The notes under the pieces are model-generated. The model had not been told where the DNA came from and did no database searches. It saw only the letters and a list, made by a program, of their open reading frames with translations. 64,000 nucleotides of DNA from Paenochrobactrum glaciei (lineage in GTDB: Bacteria; Pseudomonadota; Alphaproteobacteria; Rhizobiales; Rhizobiaceae). A program made the translations under genes and the position numbers. This document shows, piece by piece, positions 7,872 to 16,517 of the stretch. Within the stretch, counting starts at the first letter, position 1. Each line of letters begins with the position of its first letter. The stretch covers positions 434,001 to 498,000 of the forward strand of contig NZ_BAAADE010000001.1 in NCBI RefSeq assembly GCF_039522165.1. The letters run 5' to 3'.

Positions 7872-8963
7872 TCAGCGGCCGGTCTGGCCGCGGTGGCGCA
7901 GATAATGATCAGCAATGGCACAAGCAACCATTGCTTCACCAATCGGCACAGCACGGATACCAACACACGGATCATGGCGGCCTTTGGTCACCACATCCAC
8001 TTCTTTACCATCCGCATCGACAGAGCGGCGCGGTGTCAAAATGGACGATGTCGGCTTCACTGCAAAACGTGCAATCACCGGCGCACCGGTTGCAATACCA
8101 CCCAAAATGCCACCGGCATGGTTGGAAAGAAAATGCGGATTACCATCCGCATCCACGCGCATTTCATCCGCATTCTGCTCGCCGGTTAAACGGGCAGCTT
8201 CAAAACCATTTCCGATTTCAACGCCTTTAACCGCATTGACCGACATCAGATTGCTGGCAATGTCCTGATCGAGTTTGGCATAAAGCGGCGCACCAATTCC
8301 GGCTGGCACACCTTCGGCAACCACTTCCAGAATAGCACCAACGGAAGAACCCGATTTGCGAATACCATCAAGGTAATTGGCAAACACTTCAACCGAACCA
8401 GCATCAGGCGTGAAGAACGGATTATTATCGACTTCATTCCAGTCCCAGCGGCTGCGATCAATATCATGCACGCCCATGGCAACCAATGCGCCGCGCACTT
8501 TCAAACCCGGTACGATCTTGCGGGCGATAGCACCGGCGGCCACTCGGGCTGCCGTTTCACGCGCTGATGAACGTCCGCCACCGCGATAATCACGAATGCC
8601 ATATTTGACATCATAGGTGTAATCGGCATGACCCGGACGGTACTGACGGGCGATTTCGCCATAGTCTTTTGAGCGCTGATCGGTGTTCTCGATCATCATC
8701 GAAATCGGTGTGCCGGTGGTGGTCATGGTCACGCCATCCTCACCCAGCATCACACCCGAAAGCACGCGCACCTGATCCGGCTCACGGCGCTGTGTGGTAT
8801 ATTTAGACTGACCCGGCTTGCGCTTATCCAGATAAGACTGGATCTCTGCTTCAGTAAAAGTGATGCCCGGAGGACATCCGTCAACAATACAGCCCAAAGC
8901 TATCCCATGGCTTTCACCCCATGTGGTAACGCGGAAAAGATGGCCGAAACTATTGTGAGACAT
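7872..8963 (-). CDS. aroC: chorismate synthase
   Basis: Converts 5-enolpyruvylshikimate 3-phosphate to chorismate, the last shikimate-pathway step, with reduced FMN as cofactor. The 363-residue length is typical. Conserved signatures are GESHGIALGCIVDGCPPGI (residues about 16-34), GHADYTYDVKYGIRDYRGGG then RSSARETAARVAAGA (about 110-143), and SNHAGGILGGIATG with the C-terminal KGRHDPCVGIRAVPI. It begins a possible leftward unit with the HDAC-family gene and xseB. About 300 gene-free bases lie upstream, presumably holding its promoter. Confidence 0.97.
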   Translation of the reverse strand: MSHNSFGHLFRVTTWGESHGIALGCIVDGCPPGITFTEAEIQSYLDKRKPGQSKYTTQRREPDQVRVLSGVMLGEDGVTMTTTGTPISMMIENTDQRSKDYGEIARQYRPGHADYTYDVKYGIRDYRGGGRSSARETAARVAAGAIARKIVPGLKVRGALVAMGVHDIDRSRWDWNEVDNNPFFTPDAGSVEVFANYLDGIRKSGSSVGAILEVVAEGVPAGIGAPLYAKLDQDIASNLMSVNAVKGVEIGNGFEAARLTGEQNADEMRVDADGNPHFLSNHAGGILGGIATGAPVIARFAVKPTSSILTPRRSVDADGKEVDVVTKGRHDPCVGIRAVPIGEAMVACAIADHYLRHRGQTGR

Positions 8964-9267
8964 GTGCGCGCCTGAATTTTATGTGCGGGTACTATAAGAC
9001 TGATCTGTTTTTATGAAGCTTTTGCCTCAAGGTCAAACAAGGCACTGAAGAATGCTGCTATTTCAGCTATATCTCCCTGATTTCACCGTGTTCATACTCT
9101 CATTTTGACACAATATAAGCGCAAAAAGCCAAATCTGAGATAAATTTATCTACGACTAAAATTGAGCAAGTCGCTGTCATAGTGAAATGCTATCATAAAA
9201 TATTCTGTTCAGGCGGCGGTACGCGAATCACAACTGCCGGCAGACAAAACAAAAAAGAGGCGCAGAC
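8964..9267. other. intergenic region between aroC and the DUF1344 gene
   Basis: Divergent spacer of about 300 bases. On the leftward strand TTGACC is followed 17 bases later by TAAAAA, a possible but weak aroC promoter. GAGG before 9268 is the ribosome site of the next gene. I see no RNA gene, repeat array or convincing operator. Confidence 0.4.
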
Positions 9268-9519
9268 ATGCAATATTTATTCAGCCTTGCCTTTATTATT
9301 GTATCGCTTTTCTCCACCAGCGTGATGGCAGAAGATGTCGAGGGTAAAATACGCTCCATCGATGAAGCCAATGAAACCATCACACTTGATGACAATAAAC
9401 GCTATCAATTGCCTGACGAGTTTGATTACAGTTTTATCAAGCTGGGTATGAAGGTCATCATTCTTTATGATCAGGTGGATGACGTGCGCTATGTCACTGA
9501 CCTGCAAGACGCCCCTTGA
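9268..9519 (+). CDS. DUF1344 family periplasmic protein
   Basis: Small exported protein (83 residues) of the DUF1344 family, common in Hyphomicrobiales, function unknown. Residues 1-21 form a cleavable signal peptide (hydrophobic FSLAFIIVSLFSTSV, cleavage after VMA). The mature part has the family pattern VEGKIRSIDEANETITLDD, then LPDEFDYSFIKLGMKVIILYDQVD, consistent with a small beta-barrel fold. GAGG lies at 10 bases before ATG. A hairpin without a T-run follows at 9540. Confidence 0.85.
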   Translation: MQYLFSLAFIIVSLFSTSVMAEDVEGKIRSIDEANETITLDDNKRYQLPDEFDYSFIKLGMKVIILYDQVDDVRYVTDLQDAP

Positions 9520-9539
9520 TTGTGTGAATTTACTTCAAT

Positions 9540-9564
9540 GCTCTGCCCCTATGAGCGGCAGAGC
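9540..9564 (+). repeat. intergenic hairpin after the DUF1344 gene
   Basis: GCTCTGCC (9540-9547) pairs with GGCAGAGC (9557-9564). No immediate T-run, so termination here would be weak; a TTTTT comes about 13 bases later. Confidence 0.4.
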
Positions 9565-9594
9565 TAACACTTTCAGTTTTTAAAAGATATTTTC

Positions 9595-10044
9595 ATGGCA
9601 GTAGTCAGCCAAGCATTACCGGCAGAAACCCAGTTTAGGCAAGATCTAAACCGTGTCGGCGCGGCTCAATTTACAAAGAGTGATTATAAACCCGGCACGA
9701 TCAGACATATTGTTCTGTTTCGCTTTAAAGCGGATGTGACAACAGCACAAAAAGATCAGGTCGCGGCCGAATTTAACAGCCTGCAACAGCGCTGCCTGCG
9801 CGATGGCAAGCCTTATATTCAATCGATCTCTTATGGCGATCAGATGAGCGGTGAAGGTGCGAGCCAAGGCTTCACGCTTGGTTTTATTGTCACATTTAAC
9901 TCCGAGGGCGACCGTAATTATTATGTCGGAGAACCGCTGGTTCATGACCCGCAATTTTATGATGCAGCCCATCACAATTTCAAAAAACTGGTTGGCCCCT
10001 TGCTTGATGTTCAAGGAGCTCTTGTTTTTGATTTTCGCGACTAG
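9595..10044 (+). CDS. Dabb (stress-responsive alpha/beta barrel) family protein
   Basis: Protein with a C-terminal Dabb domain, a dimeric ferredoxin-like alpha/beta barrel found in stress-induced plant proteins and bacterial enzymes; the substrate is unknown. The 149 residues comprise an N-terminal extension of about 35 residues, then TIRHIVLFRFKADVT (start of the domain), GFTLGFIVTFNSEGDRNYYV and HDPQFYDAAHHNFKKLVGPL, which match the family pattern closely. No signal peptide is seen. The ribosome site before ATG at 9595 is weak. It is convergent with the histidine phosphatase gene 10 bases downstream. Confidence 0.85.
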   Translation: MAVVSQALPAETQFRQDLNRVGAAQFTKSDYKPGTIRHIVLFRFKADVTTAQKDQVAAEFNSLQQRCLRDGKPYIQSISYGDQMSGEGASQGFTLGFIVTFNSEGDRNYYVGEPLVHDPQFYDAAHHNFKKLVGPLLDVQGALVFDFRD

Positions 10045-10054
10045 TTAAGGAAAT

Positions 10055-10645
10055 TCAGTGCCAGCTTAGCTGGCCATTTTCCAATTTCAGGATTTTATCC
10101 TGCGGAATCACCAGATTGGCGGCATCATGGCCGTCCAAACCACCATAAACATGAAACAGCGTGCGAATGCAGCCACCATGGGTGACGCAGACAGTTTTCT
10201 GGTCAACGGTCGCAATCCATTGCTGGATGCGCTCTGAGAGCATCTGATAGCTTTCAGCAAATTCACCCGGCGGCACAAAGTTCCACTTATCGTGGGCACG
10301 CTCATGGATGAGATCATCGCGTTTTTTCGCGATATCTTCCAGCATAAAGCCCTGCCAATCGCCAAAATTGACTTCCATCAGCAAAGGGTCGGTGCGGTAT
10401 GCGGAAGGATCAAGCCCCATGCCACGACGGATACGCTCCATCGTTTCGCGCGTTCTGCGCAAAGGGCTTGCTACAAAATCAAAACCGTCAGCAGTGCCGA
10501 TCAGTTCTTTTAGCATCAACCCGTTCCGGTCGGCCTGAGATCTGCCATTATCATTAATGTCGATATCAAGCTGACCCTGAACGCGTTGTGAAACATTCCA
10601 GTCAGTTTCGCCGTGACGCGAAAAGTAAATAATTTCCCGGGTCAC
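10055..10645 (-). CDS. histidine phosphatase (phosphoglycerate mutase-like) family protein
   Basis: Phosphohistidine-intermediate phosphatase of the histidine phosphatase superfamily; the substrate cannot be fixed (GpmB, CobC and small-molecule phosphatases look alike). The 196 residues open with the catalytic RHGETDWN (residues 10-17). They contain SPLRRTRETMERI (second Arg) near 60, the Glu in LMEVNFGDWQG and the second catalytic His in CVTHGGCIRTLF (about 153-164). The start is GTG at 10645 with AAAGG seven bases before. The gene follows fabI by 10 bases on the same strand and is probably cotranscribed. Confidence 0.88.
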   Translation of the reverse strand: MTREIIYFSRHGETDWNVSQRVQGQLDIDINDNGRSQADRNGLMLKELIGTADGFDFVASPLRRTRETMERIRRGMGLDPSAYRTDPLLMEVNFGDWQGFMLEDIAKKRDDLIHERAHDKWNFVPPGEFAESYQMLSERIQQWIATVDQKTVCVTHGGCIRTLFHVYGGLDGHDAANLVIPQDKILKLENGQLSWH

Positions 10646-10655
10646 AGCGACACCT

Positions 10656-11474
10656 TTAATCTTTAATGACAGAAATATCCGGAGCGTCGACAGCCTTCAT
10701 GCCAACGACATGATAGCCCGAATCTGCGTGATGAACTTCACCGGTCACTGAACGGGAAAGATCTGACAAGAAGTACAGACCAACATCACCCACTTCATCA
10801 ATGGTCACAGTACGACGCAATGGTGCGTTATACTCGTTCCACTTCAGAATGTAGCGGAAATCACCAATACCGGAAGCAGCAAGCGTCTTGATCGGACCTG
10901 CGGAAATCGCATTAACGCGAATGTTCTGCGGGCCTAAATCAACCGCCAGATATTTAACGCTGGCTTCAAGAGCAGCCTTTGCCACGCCCATAACATTGTA
11001 GTTAGGCATAACTTTTTCTGCACCATAATAGGTCAGCGTCAAAATGGAGCCGCCGTCCTTCATCAGTTTTTCTGCACGACGCGAAATCGCTGTCAGCGAA
11101 TAAACTGAAATCAACATGGTGTTGTTGAAGTTGGCTTCTGACGTGTCAACATAACGACCAGTCAGCTCATCCTTATCGGAGAAGCCGATGGCATGCACGA
11201 CGAAGTCAAGCTTGCCCCACTTCTGTTCCAATGTTTCAAAAATAGCATCAATGCTGGCACCATCAGCAACATCACAATCGCCGCAAACAAATGCGCCCAA
11301 TTCTGCTGCCAGTGGTTCTACGCGCTTCTTAAGAGCATCACCATGATAGGTGAAAGCCAGTTCAGCCCCCGCCTCATGAGCAGCTTTTGCTATACCCCAG
11401 GCGATTGACCGATTATTGGCTACGCCTAAAATCAATCCGCGTTTGCCTTGCAACAACCCAGACTTTGCGGTCAT
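10656..11474 (-). CDS. fabI: enoyl-[acyl-carrier-protein] reductase (NADH) FabI
   Basis: Last step of each fatty-acid elongation cycle: NADH-dependent reduction of trans-2-enoyl-ACP. The 272-residue short-chain dehydrogenase fold has the FabI-type dinucleotide loop GVANNRSIAWGIA (about residues 17-29) and catalytic Tyr and Lys in YNVMGVAKAALEAS (Tyr-x6-Lys). ATG at 11474 is preferred to the far upstream ATG at 11585 because MTAKSGLLQGKRGLILG is the family N-terminus and GAGG precedes it. The histidine phosphatase gene follows 10 bases later. A second fabI paralogue elsewhere is common in the order but cannot be judged here. Confidence 0.96.
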   Translation of the reverse strand: MTAKSGLLQGKRGLILGVANNRSIAWGIAKAAHEAGAELAFTYHGDALKKRVEPLAAELGAFVCGDCDVADGASIDAIFETLEQKWGKLDFVVHAIGFSDKDELTGRYVDTSEANFNNTMLISVYSLTAISRRAEKLMKDGGSILTLTYYGAEKVMPNYNVMGVAKAALEASVKYLAVDLGPQNIRVNAISAGPIKTLAASGIGDFRYILKWNEYNAPLRRTVTIDEVGDVGLYFLSDLSRSVTGEVHHADSGYHVVGMKAVDAPDISVIKD

Positions 11475-11622
11475 ACACCCGTCCTCATCGAAATTATTCA
11501 CTACTTGCCCTATTGCACAGCTAGGCGCAAGGTTCAAGCAATGTGAGTGAAATGACATGAAAAAACAAATCCTCACGACCATCATTGCTGGTGATAATGA
11601 GGATTCATTCCTATGAAATCCC

Positions 11623-11653
11623 GAAAAAATGCCGGTTCAAAACCGAACCGGCA
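11623..11653 (-). terminator. rho-independent terminator after the J-domain gene
   Basis: On the leftward strand GCCGGTTC pairs with GAACCGGC and is followed by ATTTTTTC. It lies about 105 bases downstream of the 11759-12661 gene, so that transcript has a long 3' tail in which I see nothing coding. Confidence 0.8.
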
Positions 11654-11758
11654 CCTTCCAAGGCACTATAATTTAGTTGAGTAACGTAATAAAACCATTC
11701 ACTTTATAAATTCAAGCACAAGTTTGCGTGAATACTGCATGATTATTGCCGGTTTTTA

Positions 11759-12661
11759 TTACGAAGCATCTGCTTTTTCAAAAAATGCTTTCAAAGCTTC
11801 GTCACCGTTTTCCGGCAACATCAGACGAATATGCACAAATAAGTCCGCATGTCCGCCTGTTTTGACCGGCAAACCTTTGCCTTTCAAACGCAGTACTTTG
11901 TCAGAACTTGACCATTCCGGAATTTTAACTGCGAGACGTCCGGTTAGTGTTTCCACTTCCGCACGGCCTCCAAGCACGGCTTCTTTAATGCTGACCGGCA
12001 AATCCAGATGCAGATCGCGACCCTTCACTTCAAAACGCGGATGCGTCTTGAATTTGACCGTCACCATCGCATCACCGGCAACACCACCCATGGGTTGCTC
12101 GCCCTGCCCTTTCAGGCGGATCACCTGTCCGTCTTCCACAAAGGCCGGCAGTTTGATTGCCAGATTTTTACCATTCGGGAAAACAGCTTCGACTTTTTCG
12201 GCGCCCATCACCTGTTCAAGGCTCACGAAAATCGTAGCCGACAAATCGGCACCCTTGGCAGGACGGCTGGCACGTTGACGCCCGCCCCCGAAGCCACCGC
12301 CAAAAATCTCGCTGAAAATATCTTCCGCACCGCCAAAGCCGCCACCTTGACGGAAACCACCCTGACCGGCGCCCTGACGAAAGCCTGCAAACGGATCACC
12401 ACCCGCCGCACCGCTGCCACCAAAGCCCTGAAAGGTCTGCTTACCTTCAGCATCAATCTCGCCGCGGTCAAATTGCGCACGGCGGTCTTTATCACCAATG
12501 ATTTCATAAGCCTGATTGATCTCAGAAAACTTGGTCTGAGCCTGCGGATCATCTTTATTCTGATCCGGATGGTATTTTTTCGCCAGCTTACGAAATGCAG
12601 ATTTAATTTCTTCGGGCTTCGCAGATTTAGCGACGCCCAGCACGCTATAGGGATCGCGCAT
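11759..12661 (-). CDS. CbpA-type J-domain co-chaperone (DnaJ without zinc finger)
   Basis: Hsp40 partner of DnaK. In 300 residues: a J domain (about 1-70) with the invariant HPD in KKYHPDQNKDD, a long Gly/Phe-rich linker (about 75-135, repeated GGGFGG units), and two C-terminal beta-sandwich domains (about 140-290; FVEDGQVIRLKGQGEQ, LRLKGKGLP). The CxxCxGxG zinc-finger repeats of true DnaJ are absent, which places it with CbpA/DjlA-like type II proteins. ATG at 12661 has GAGAGG at correct spacing; an upstream GTG at 12667 is too close to that site. It has its own terminator and stands alone. Confidence 0.92.
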   Translation of the reverse strand: MRDPYSVLGVAKSAKPEEIKSAFRKLAKKYHPDQNKDDPQAQTKFSEINQAYEIIGDKDRRAQFDRGEIDAEGKQTFQGFGGSGAAGGDPFAGFRQGAGQGGFRQGGGFGGAEDIFSEIFGGGFGGGRQRASRPAKGADLSATIFVSLEQVMGAEKVEAVFPNGKNLAIKLPAFVEDGQVIRLKGQGEQPMGGVAGDAMVTVKFKTHPRFEVKGRDLHLDLPVSIKEAVLGGRAEVETLTGRLAVKIPEWSSSDKVLRLKGKGLPVKTGGHADLFVHIRLMLPENGDEALKAFFEKADAS

Positions 12662-12795
12662 ATACACCCTCTCTCACGAATGATAGATAAAATAACATAG
12701 TTAAATCATATATGCGCATCATGGCCGCAAAGTTCCAGATTTATTCTCTGAAACGCGTAAAAAATGACAGGTTAAGTGCAAATAAAGCGCAATAA

Positions 12796-13266
12796 TTACA
12801 AAGGTGCGAAGGATTTCAGCACCCAATCGCCACCTTTTCGCATGCAAGTTTCACCGCGATAGAGCGAAACGCCGTTAAATGCCTGTCGTGATGTTTCAAA
12901 TTCACGGCACAGACCATCCGTTTTCTGCACCTCAGAAACCTGATTAATCACACCCTGACTGCCTGTATCAGGATTTGCCCATGGCACCGGCTTCATGCCC
13001 CATGTGTTGAAATCAAGTCCCGACACCACATTGCGGATTGCATTGCGGTCAGAAAGCGTTTCATTGTCCGTATCCGGCTGTTGTGAAGGGGCAACCGAAC
13101 CTGTTATGGATGATTTATCAGGAACGGCACTTTCGATACTGACGCCACCCATGGCGCAGCCGGTGACAAAAATCAGGCTGCACAATGCCACCCAACGATG
13201 GCATTTGGCTGCGATCGACGGTGCGGAACTTGTCTTTAACATAAGGTGCGCATTACGGCTGACCAA
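12796..13266 (-). CDS. RT0821/Lpp0805-like surface lipoprotein
   Basis: Predicted outer-membrane or periplasmic lipoprotein of the 17-kDa surface antigen-like (RT0821/Lpp0805) group; function unknown. A hydrophobic signal (WVALCSLIFVTGC) ends in a lipobox with VTGC near residue 37 of 156. The C-terminal half holds PWANPDTGSQGVI, CREFETSRQAFNG and GETCMRKGGDWVLKSF, the family pattern with paired cysteines. The start is uncertain: TTG at 13266 has AAGGA at good spacing, while ATG at 13242 has no recognisable site. With the TTG start, its 5' end lies 36 bases from the divergent pdxH start. Confidence 0.75.
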   Translation of the reverse strand: MVSRNAHLMLKTSSAPSIAAKCHRWVALCSLIFVTGCAMGGVSIESAVPDKSSITGSVAPSQQPDTDNETLSDRNAIRNVVSGLDFNTWGMKPVPWANPDTGSQGVINQVSEVQKTDGLCREFETSRQAFNGVSLYRGETCMRKGGDWVLKSFAPL

Positions 13267-13302
13267 TGCGTTTCCTTTTTTTGGTGCGATAAAGGCGTGA
13301 TT

Positions 13303-13923
13303 ATGAGCGATAGCAAGTTAACGAATGGTGACTTTACGCAAGCAGCAGAACCATTTCAACTGTTTGGTGAATGGTTAAAACAAGCGGAAGTTTCTGAACC
13401 CAATGATCCCAATGCCGTAGCAATTGCAACCGTCGATGAAAATGGCATGCCAAATGTGCGTATGGTTTTGCTGAAGGACTTCGACGAGCGGGGCTTTGTT
13501 TTTTACACCAATTACGAAAGCCAAAAGGGTCGTGAAGTGCTTTTTGCCGAAAAAGCCGCCATGTGTTTCCACTGGAAATCCCTGCGCCGTCAGGTGCGCG
13601 TGCGCGGACCGGTTGAAAAAGTCAGCGACGCTGAAGCCGATGAATATTATGCATCACGCGCCCGCGGCAGCCGCATCGGCGCCTGGGCTTCTAAGCAATC
13701 GCGCCCGCTGGAAAGCCGTTTTGCCTTAGAAAAAGCGGTTGCCGAATACACCACCCGTTATGCAATTGGTTCAATTCCGCGCCCTAGCTACTGGTCAGGC
13801 TTTAGAATCCGTCCGACATCCATCGAATTCTGGCATGACCGCGCCTTCCGCTTGCATGACCGCGTGCAATTTACGCGTCCTGACCCAGAATCAGATTGGC
13901 AATCTGCCCGTCTCTACCCGTAA
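13303..13923 (+). CDS. pdxH: pyridoxamine 5'-phosphate oxidase
   Basis: FMN-dependent oxidase converting pyridoxamine or pyridoxine 5'-phosphate to pyridoxal 5'-phosphate. The 206 residues carry MPNVRMVLLKDFDERGFVFY (FMN and substrate side), FHWKSLRRQVRVRG and the C-terminal family signature IEFWHDRAFRLHDRVQF, then ARLYP at the end. ATG at 13303 is chosen over 13246: AAGG precedes it and MSDSKLTNGDF fits family length. Divergent from the lipoprotein gene and convergent with ubiA. Confidence 0.96.
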   Translation: MSDSKLTNGDFTQAAEPFQLFGEWLKQAEVSEPNDPNAVAIATVDENGMPNVRMVLLKDFDERGFVFYTNYESQKGREVLFAEKAAMCFHWKSLRRQVRVRGPVEKVSDAEADEYYASRARGSRIGAWASKQSRPLESRFALEKAVAEYTTRYAIGSIPRPSYWSGFRIRPTSIEFWHDRAFRLHDRVQFTRPDPESDWQSARLYP

Positions 13924-13928
13924 AACGT

Positions 13929-13960
13929 AAAAAATTAAGCCGCTCAAATGAGCGGCTTAA
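13929..13960 (-). terminator. ubiA terminator overlapping the ubiA stop codon
   Basis: Perfect stem TTAAGCCGCTC (13935-13945) and GAGCGGCTTAA (13950-13960), loop AAAT, with six A's at 13929-13934 giving a T-run on the leftward strand. The upstream arm is the last coding bases (Lys-Pro-Leu-Ile) of ubiA and the stop codon sits in the loop. Only the leftward strand has the T-run, though the hairpin could also slow transcription from pdxH. Confidence 0.85.
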
Positions 13961-14960
13961 TCACAAACCAAAGCGAACCGAAGACAAGCCCTGCGAAAAT
14001 CAAAAATCCGACAATGTGATTGGATTTAAACAAATGCAGGCACTGATCCGGATTATCAATATCCAGCACTCTGATCTGGCGGAACATATGAGCCGCTGCC
14101 GCAAGCAATCCGGCCAAAGCCGGCATCGGCACTTCGGCAACCGCAAAAGCAGCGGCAAAACAAATCAAAGCACCGCCATAAAGCACAAACAATGCCTGTT
14201 TCGTGCGGGCACCGAACAAACGCGCGGTCGAGCGTACGCCTACCAGCGCATCATCTTCCTTATCCTGATGAGCATAGATGGTGTCATAACCGATGACCCA
14301 CATGATCGAGCCGATATAAAGCAGCACAGGTGCCAGTGCGAGGCTGCCGCGATCAGCTGCCCAGCCCATCAACGCGCCCCATGAGAAAGCAAGACCCAGC
14401 ACAAATTGCGGCCAGTTGGTGATGCGCTTCATAAACGGATAGGCTGCGACAATCGCCAGCGATCCAACGCCCAACCAAATCGAAAACCAGTTGAATTGCA
14501 AAACAACCAGCAAACCAACCAGTGCCTGCAAAACCAGAAAAATCTTGGCCTGTTTGCGTGTTACCTGCCCTGACGGAAGCGGGCGCGAACGGGTGCGATC
14601 AACTTTGTCATCAATGTCCTGATCGACCAGATCATTATAGGTGCAGCCTGCACCGCGCATCGCAATTGCGCCAATGGTGAACAAAATAATATGCCAGATG
14701 GAAGGCAAGACGCTCCAAACGCTTTCAACGCTTGTTGCATCCACATTGGCAAGCCCTGCTCCGGCCACCAAAGCGGTTGACCACAGGCACGGCCACAGCA
14801 ACAACTGCCAGCCAATCGGACGATCCCAGCGCGCCAGCTGCGCATAAGGCCAAAGCGCAGGCGGAAGTATTTTATAAGCCCAGTGACCGGACGGCGCATC
14901 CTTAACGCGACCACGGGCATCCCGTGATTGAATATGCTGATCTGCTTTTGATGACGCCAT
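13944..14960 (-). CDS. ubiA: 4-hydroxybenzoate octaprenyltransferase
   Basis: Integral membrane prenyltransferase joining the polyprenyl tail to 4-hydroxybenzoate in ubiquinone synthesis. The 338 residues have about eight hydrophobic segments and both Asp-rich motifs: YNDLVDQDIDDKVDRTRSRP (residues about 120-139) and DTIYAHQDKEDD (about 245-256). ATG at 14960 is chosen because the family begins shortly before DAPSGHWAYK; the ORF stays open to 15056. The side chain would come from the polyprenyl synthase at 26925. Divergent from purD and convergent with pdxH. Confidence 0.95.
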   Translation of the reverse strand: MASSKADQHIQSRDARGRVKDAPSGHWAYKILPPALWPYAQLARWDRPIGWQLLLWPCLWSTALVAGAGLANVDATSVESVWSVLPSIWHIILFTIGAIAMRGAGCTYNDLVDQDIDDKVDRTRSRPLPSGQVTRKQAKIFLVLQALVGLLVVLQFNWFSIWLGVGSLAIVAAYPFMKRITNWPQFVLGLAFSWGALMGWAADRGSLALAPVLLYIGSIMWVIGYDTIYAHQDKEDDALVGVRSTARLFGARTKQALFVLYGGALICFAAAFAVAEVPMPALAGLLAAAAHMFRQIRVLDIDNPDQCLHLFKSNHIVGFLIFAGLVFGSLWFVIKPLI

Positions 14961-15118
14961 AATGCGATCTGTCCTGTTCAATTTTTTCAAACTTTTGCGG
15001 TTGAGCATACCAAAAGCATGAAAAATCTTTGCCTTTGGCCTTGCCCGCCTGCCCATTCGTCAATAGACAACCAGCAACATACTCTCTTATTACTGATCAA
15101 GCGAAGATGGAGCAAGTT

Positions 15119-16399
15119 ATGAAAGTCCTGTTGATTGGTTCCGGCGGACGTGAACATGCCTTAGCATGGAAAATCTCAGCCTCACCACTGCTTGATAAAC
15201 TCTATTGTGCACCGGGCAATCCCCGTATTGCTGACCACGCTGAACTGGTGAGCCTCAATGTCGAAGACCATGATGCAGTGGTTGCATTTGCCAAAGAAAA
15301 AGCAATCGATCTCGTTGTCGTTGGCCCGGAAGCCCCGCTTGTCGATGGTTTGAGCGATTCTTTACGCAAAAACGGCATCCGCGTGTTTGGCCCTTCACAA
15401 GGTGCAGCACAGCTTGAAGGCTCGAAAGGCTTTACCAAAGACCTTTGCGCCCGTTTTAACATTCCAACCGGAGCTTATGGCCGTTTCAACAATGCGCCTA
15501 AAGCCAAAGCCTATATCCGCCAGCAAGGCGCACCAATCGTGGTGAAAGCTGATGGTCTTGCCGCTGGCAAGGGCGTGGTTGTTGCGATGGAGCTGGAAGA
15601 TGCGCTTGAAGCCGTTGATGCCTGCTTTGAAGGGGCTTTTGGTCAGGCTGGCGCAGAAGTTGTCGTCGAAGCCTATCTCGATGGTGAAGAAGCAAGCTTC
15701 TTCTGCCTGTGCGATGGTAAAACCGCAATTCCTTTCGGCACCGCACAAGACCACAAGCGCGTGGGCGACGGCGACACGGGGCCGAACACCGGCGGTATGG
15801 GTGCTTATTCACCAGCGCCAGTGATGCCTGCCGAAATGGTTGAGCGCACCATGAAAGAACTGATCGAGCCAACCATGCGCGGCATGGCAGAGCTTGGCCA
15901 TCCGTTTTCGGGCATTCTCTTTGCTGGTCTGATGATCACCAAAGACGGCCCGCAGCTGATTGAATACAACACCCGTTTTGGCGATCCTGAATGTCAGGTG
16001 CTGATGATGCGCCTGCAATCTGACCTGCTGGAACTACTGGCTGCATCTGCTGACGGCAAACTTGATGAAGTCAGCCCGACATTTTCAGATGAAACGGCAC
16101 TAACCGTCGTCATGGCAGCCAAAGGCTATCCGGAAGCACCGCAAAAAGGCAGCATAATCAAAGGCCTCGACGAAGCCGCTAAAACTGAAGATGTCAAAAT
16201 CTTTCACGCTGGCACCGCGCTGAAAGACGGCAATCTTGTTGCCAATGGCGGTCGCGTTTTGAATGTGACAGCCACCGGCAGCTCAGTGAGCGAAGCCCAG
16301 ACCAAGGTTTATGAAGCGATTGAAAAAATCGACTGGCCAAATGGTTTCTGCCGCCGCGACATCGGCTGGCGCGCCATTATCCGCGAGCAAGAGCAATAA
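15119..16399 (+). CDS. purD: phosphoribosylamine-glycine ligase
   Basis: Second step of purine synthesis: ATP-dependent ligation of glycine to 5-phosphoribosylamine. The 426-residue ATP-grasp enzyme starts MKVLLIGSGGREHALAWK and holds GPEAPLVDGLSD, the ATP-grasp segments VVKADGLAAGKGVVVA and DHKRVGDGDTGPNTGGMGAY, and NTRFGDPECQVLM for metal binding. ATG at 15119 has GGAG ten bases upstream; the open frame extends to 15029 without support. Followed by a strong terminator, so monocistronic. Confidence 0.97.
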   Translation: MKVLLIGSGGREHALAWKISASPLLDKLYCAPGNPRIADHAELVSLNVEDHDAVVAFAKEKAIDLVVVGPEAPLVDGLSDSLRKNGIRVFGPSQGAAQLEGSKGFTKDLCARFNIPTGAYGRFNNAPKAKAYIRQQGAPIVVKADGLAAGKGVVVAMELEDALEAVDACFEGAFGQAGAEVVVEAYLDGEEASFFCLCDGKTAIPFGTAQDHKRVGDGDTGPNTGGMGAYSPAPVMPAEMVERTMKELIEPTMRGMAELGHPFSGILFAGLMITKDGPQLIEYNTRFGDPECQVLMMRLQSDLLELLAASADGKLDEVSPTFSDETALTVVMAAKGYPEAPQKGSIIKGLDEAAKTEDVKIFHAGTALKDGNLVANGGRVLNVTATGSSVSEAQTKVYEAIEKIDWPNGFCRRDIGWRAIIREQEQ

Positions 16400-16405
16400 G
16401 TTTAA

Positions 16406-16433
16406 AATCCCGCCCCGAAAAGGCGGGATTTTT
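16406..16433 (+). terminator. rho-independent terminator after purD
   Basis: AATCCCGCC (16406-16414) pairs with GGCGGGATT (16422-16430), followed by TTT. Confidence 0.88.
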
Positions 16434-16459
16434 ATATCCCTCATAAGTAAAAACGCTCA

Positions 16460-16488
16460 TTGACCCCTCTAAGCCCAGCCGATACTTC
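16460..16488 (+). promoter_or_regulatory. possible promoter for the acyl-CoA dehydrogenase gene
   Basis: TTGACC (16460-16465) and TACTTC (16483-16488) are separated by 17 bases, just after the purD terminator and 30 bases before the start codon. The -35 element is good, the -10 only fair. Confidence 0.4.
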
Positions 16489-16517
16489 TATCACACGCAT
16501 GACAGATGGAGGGCTTC

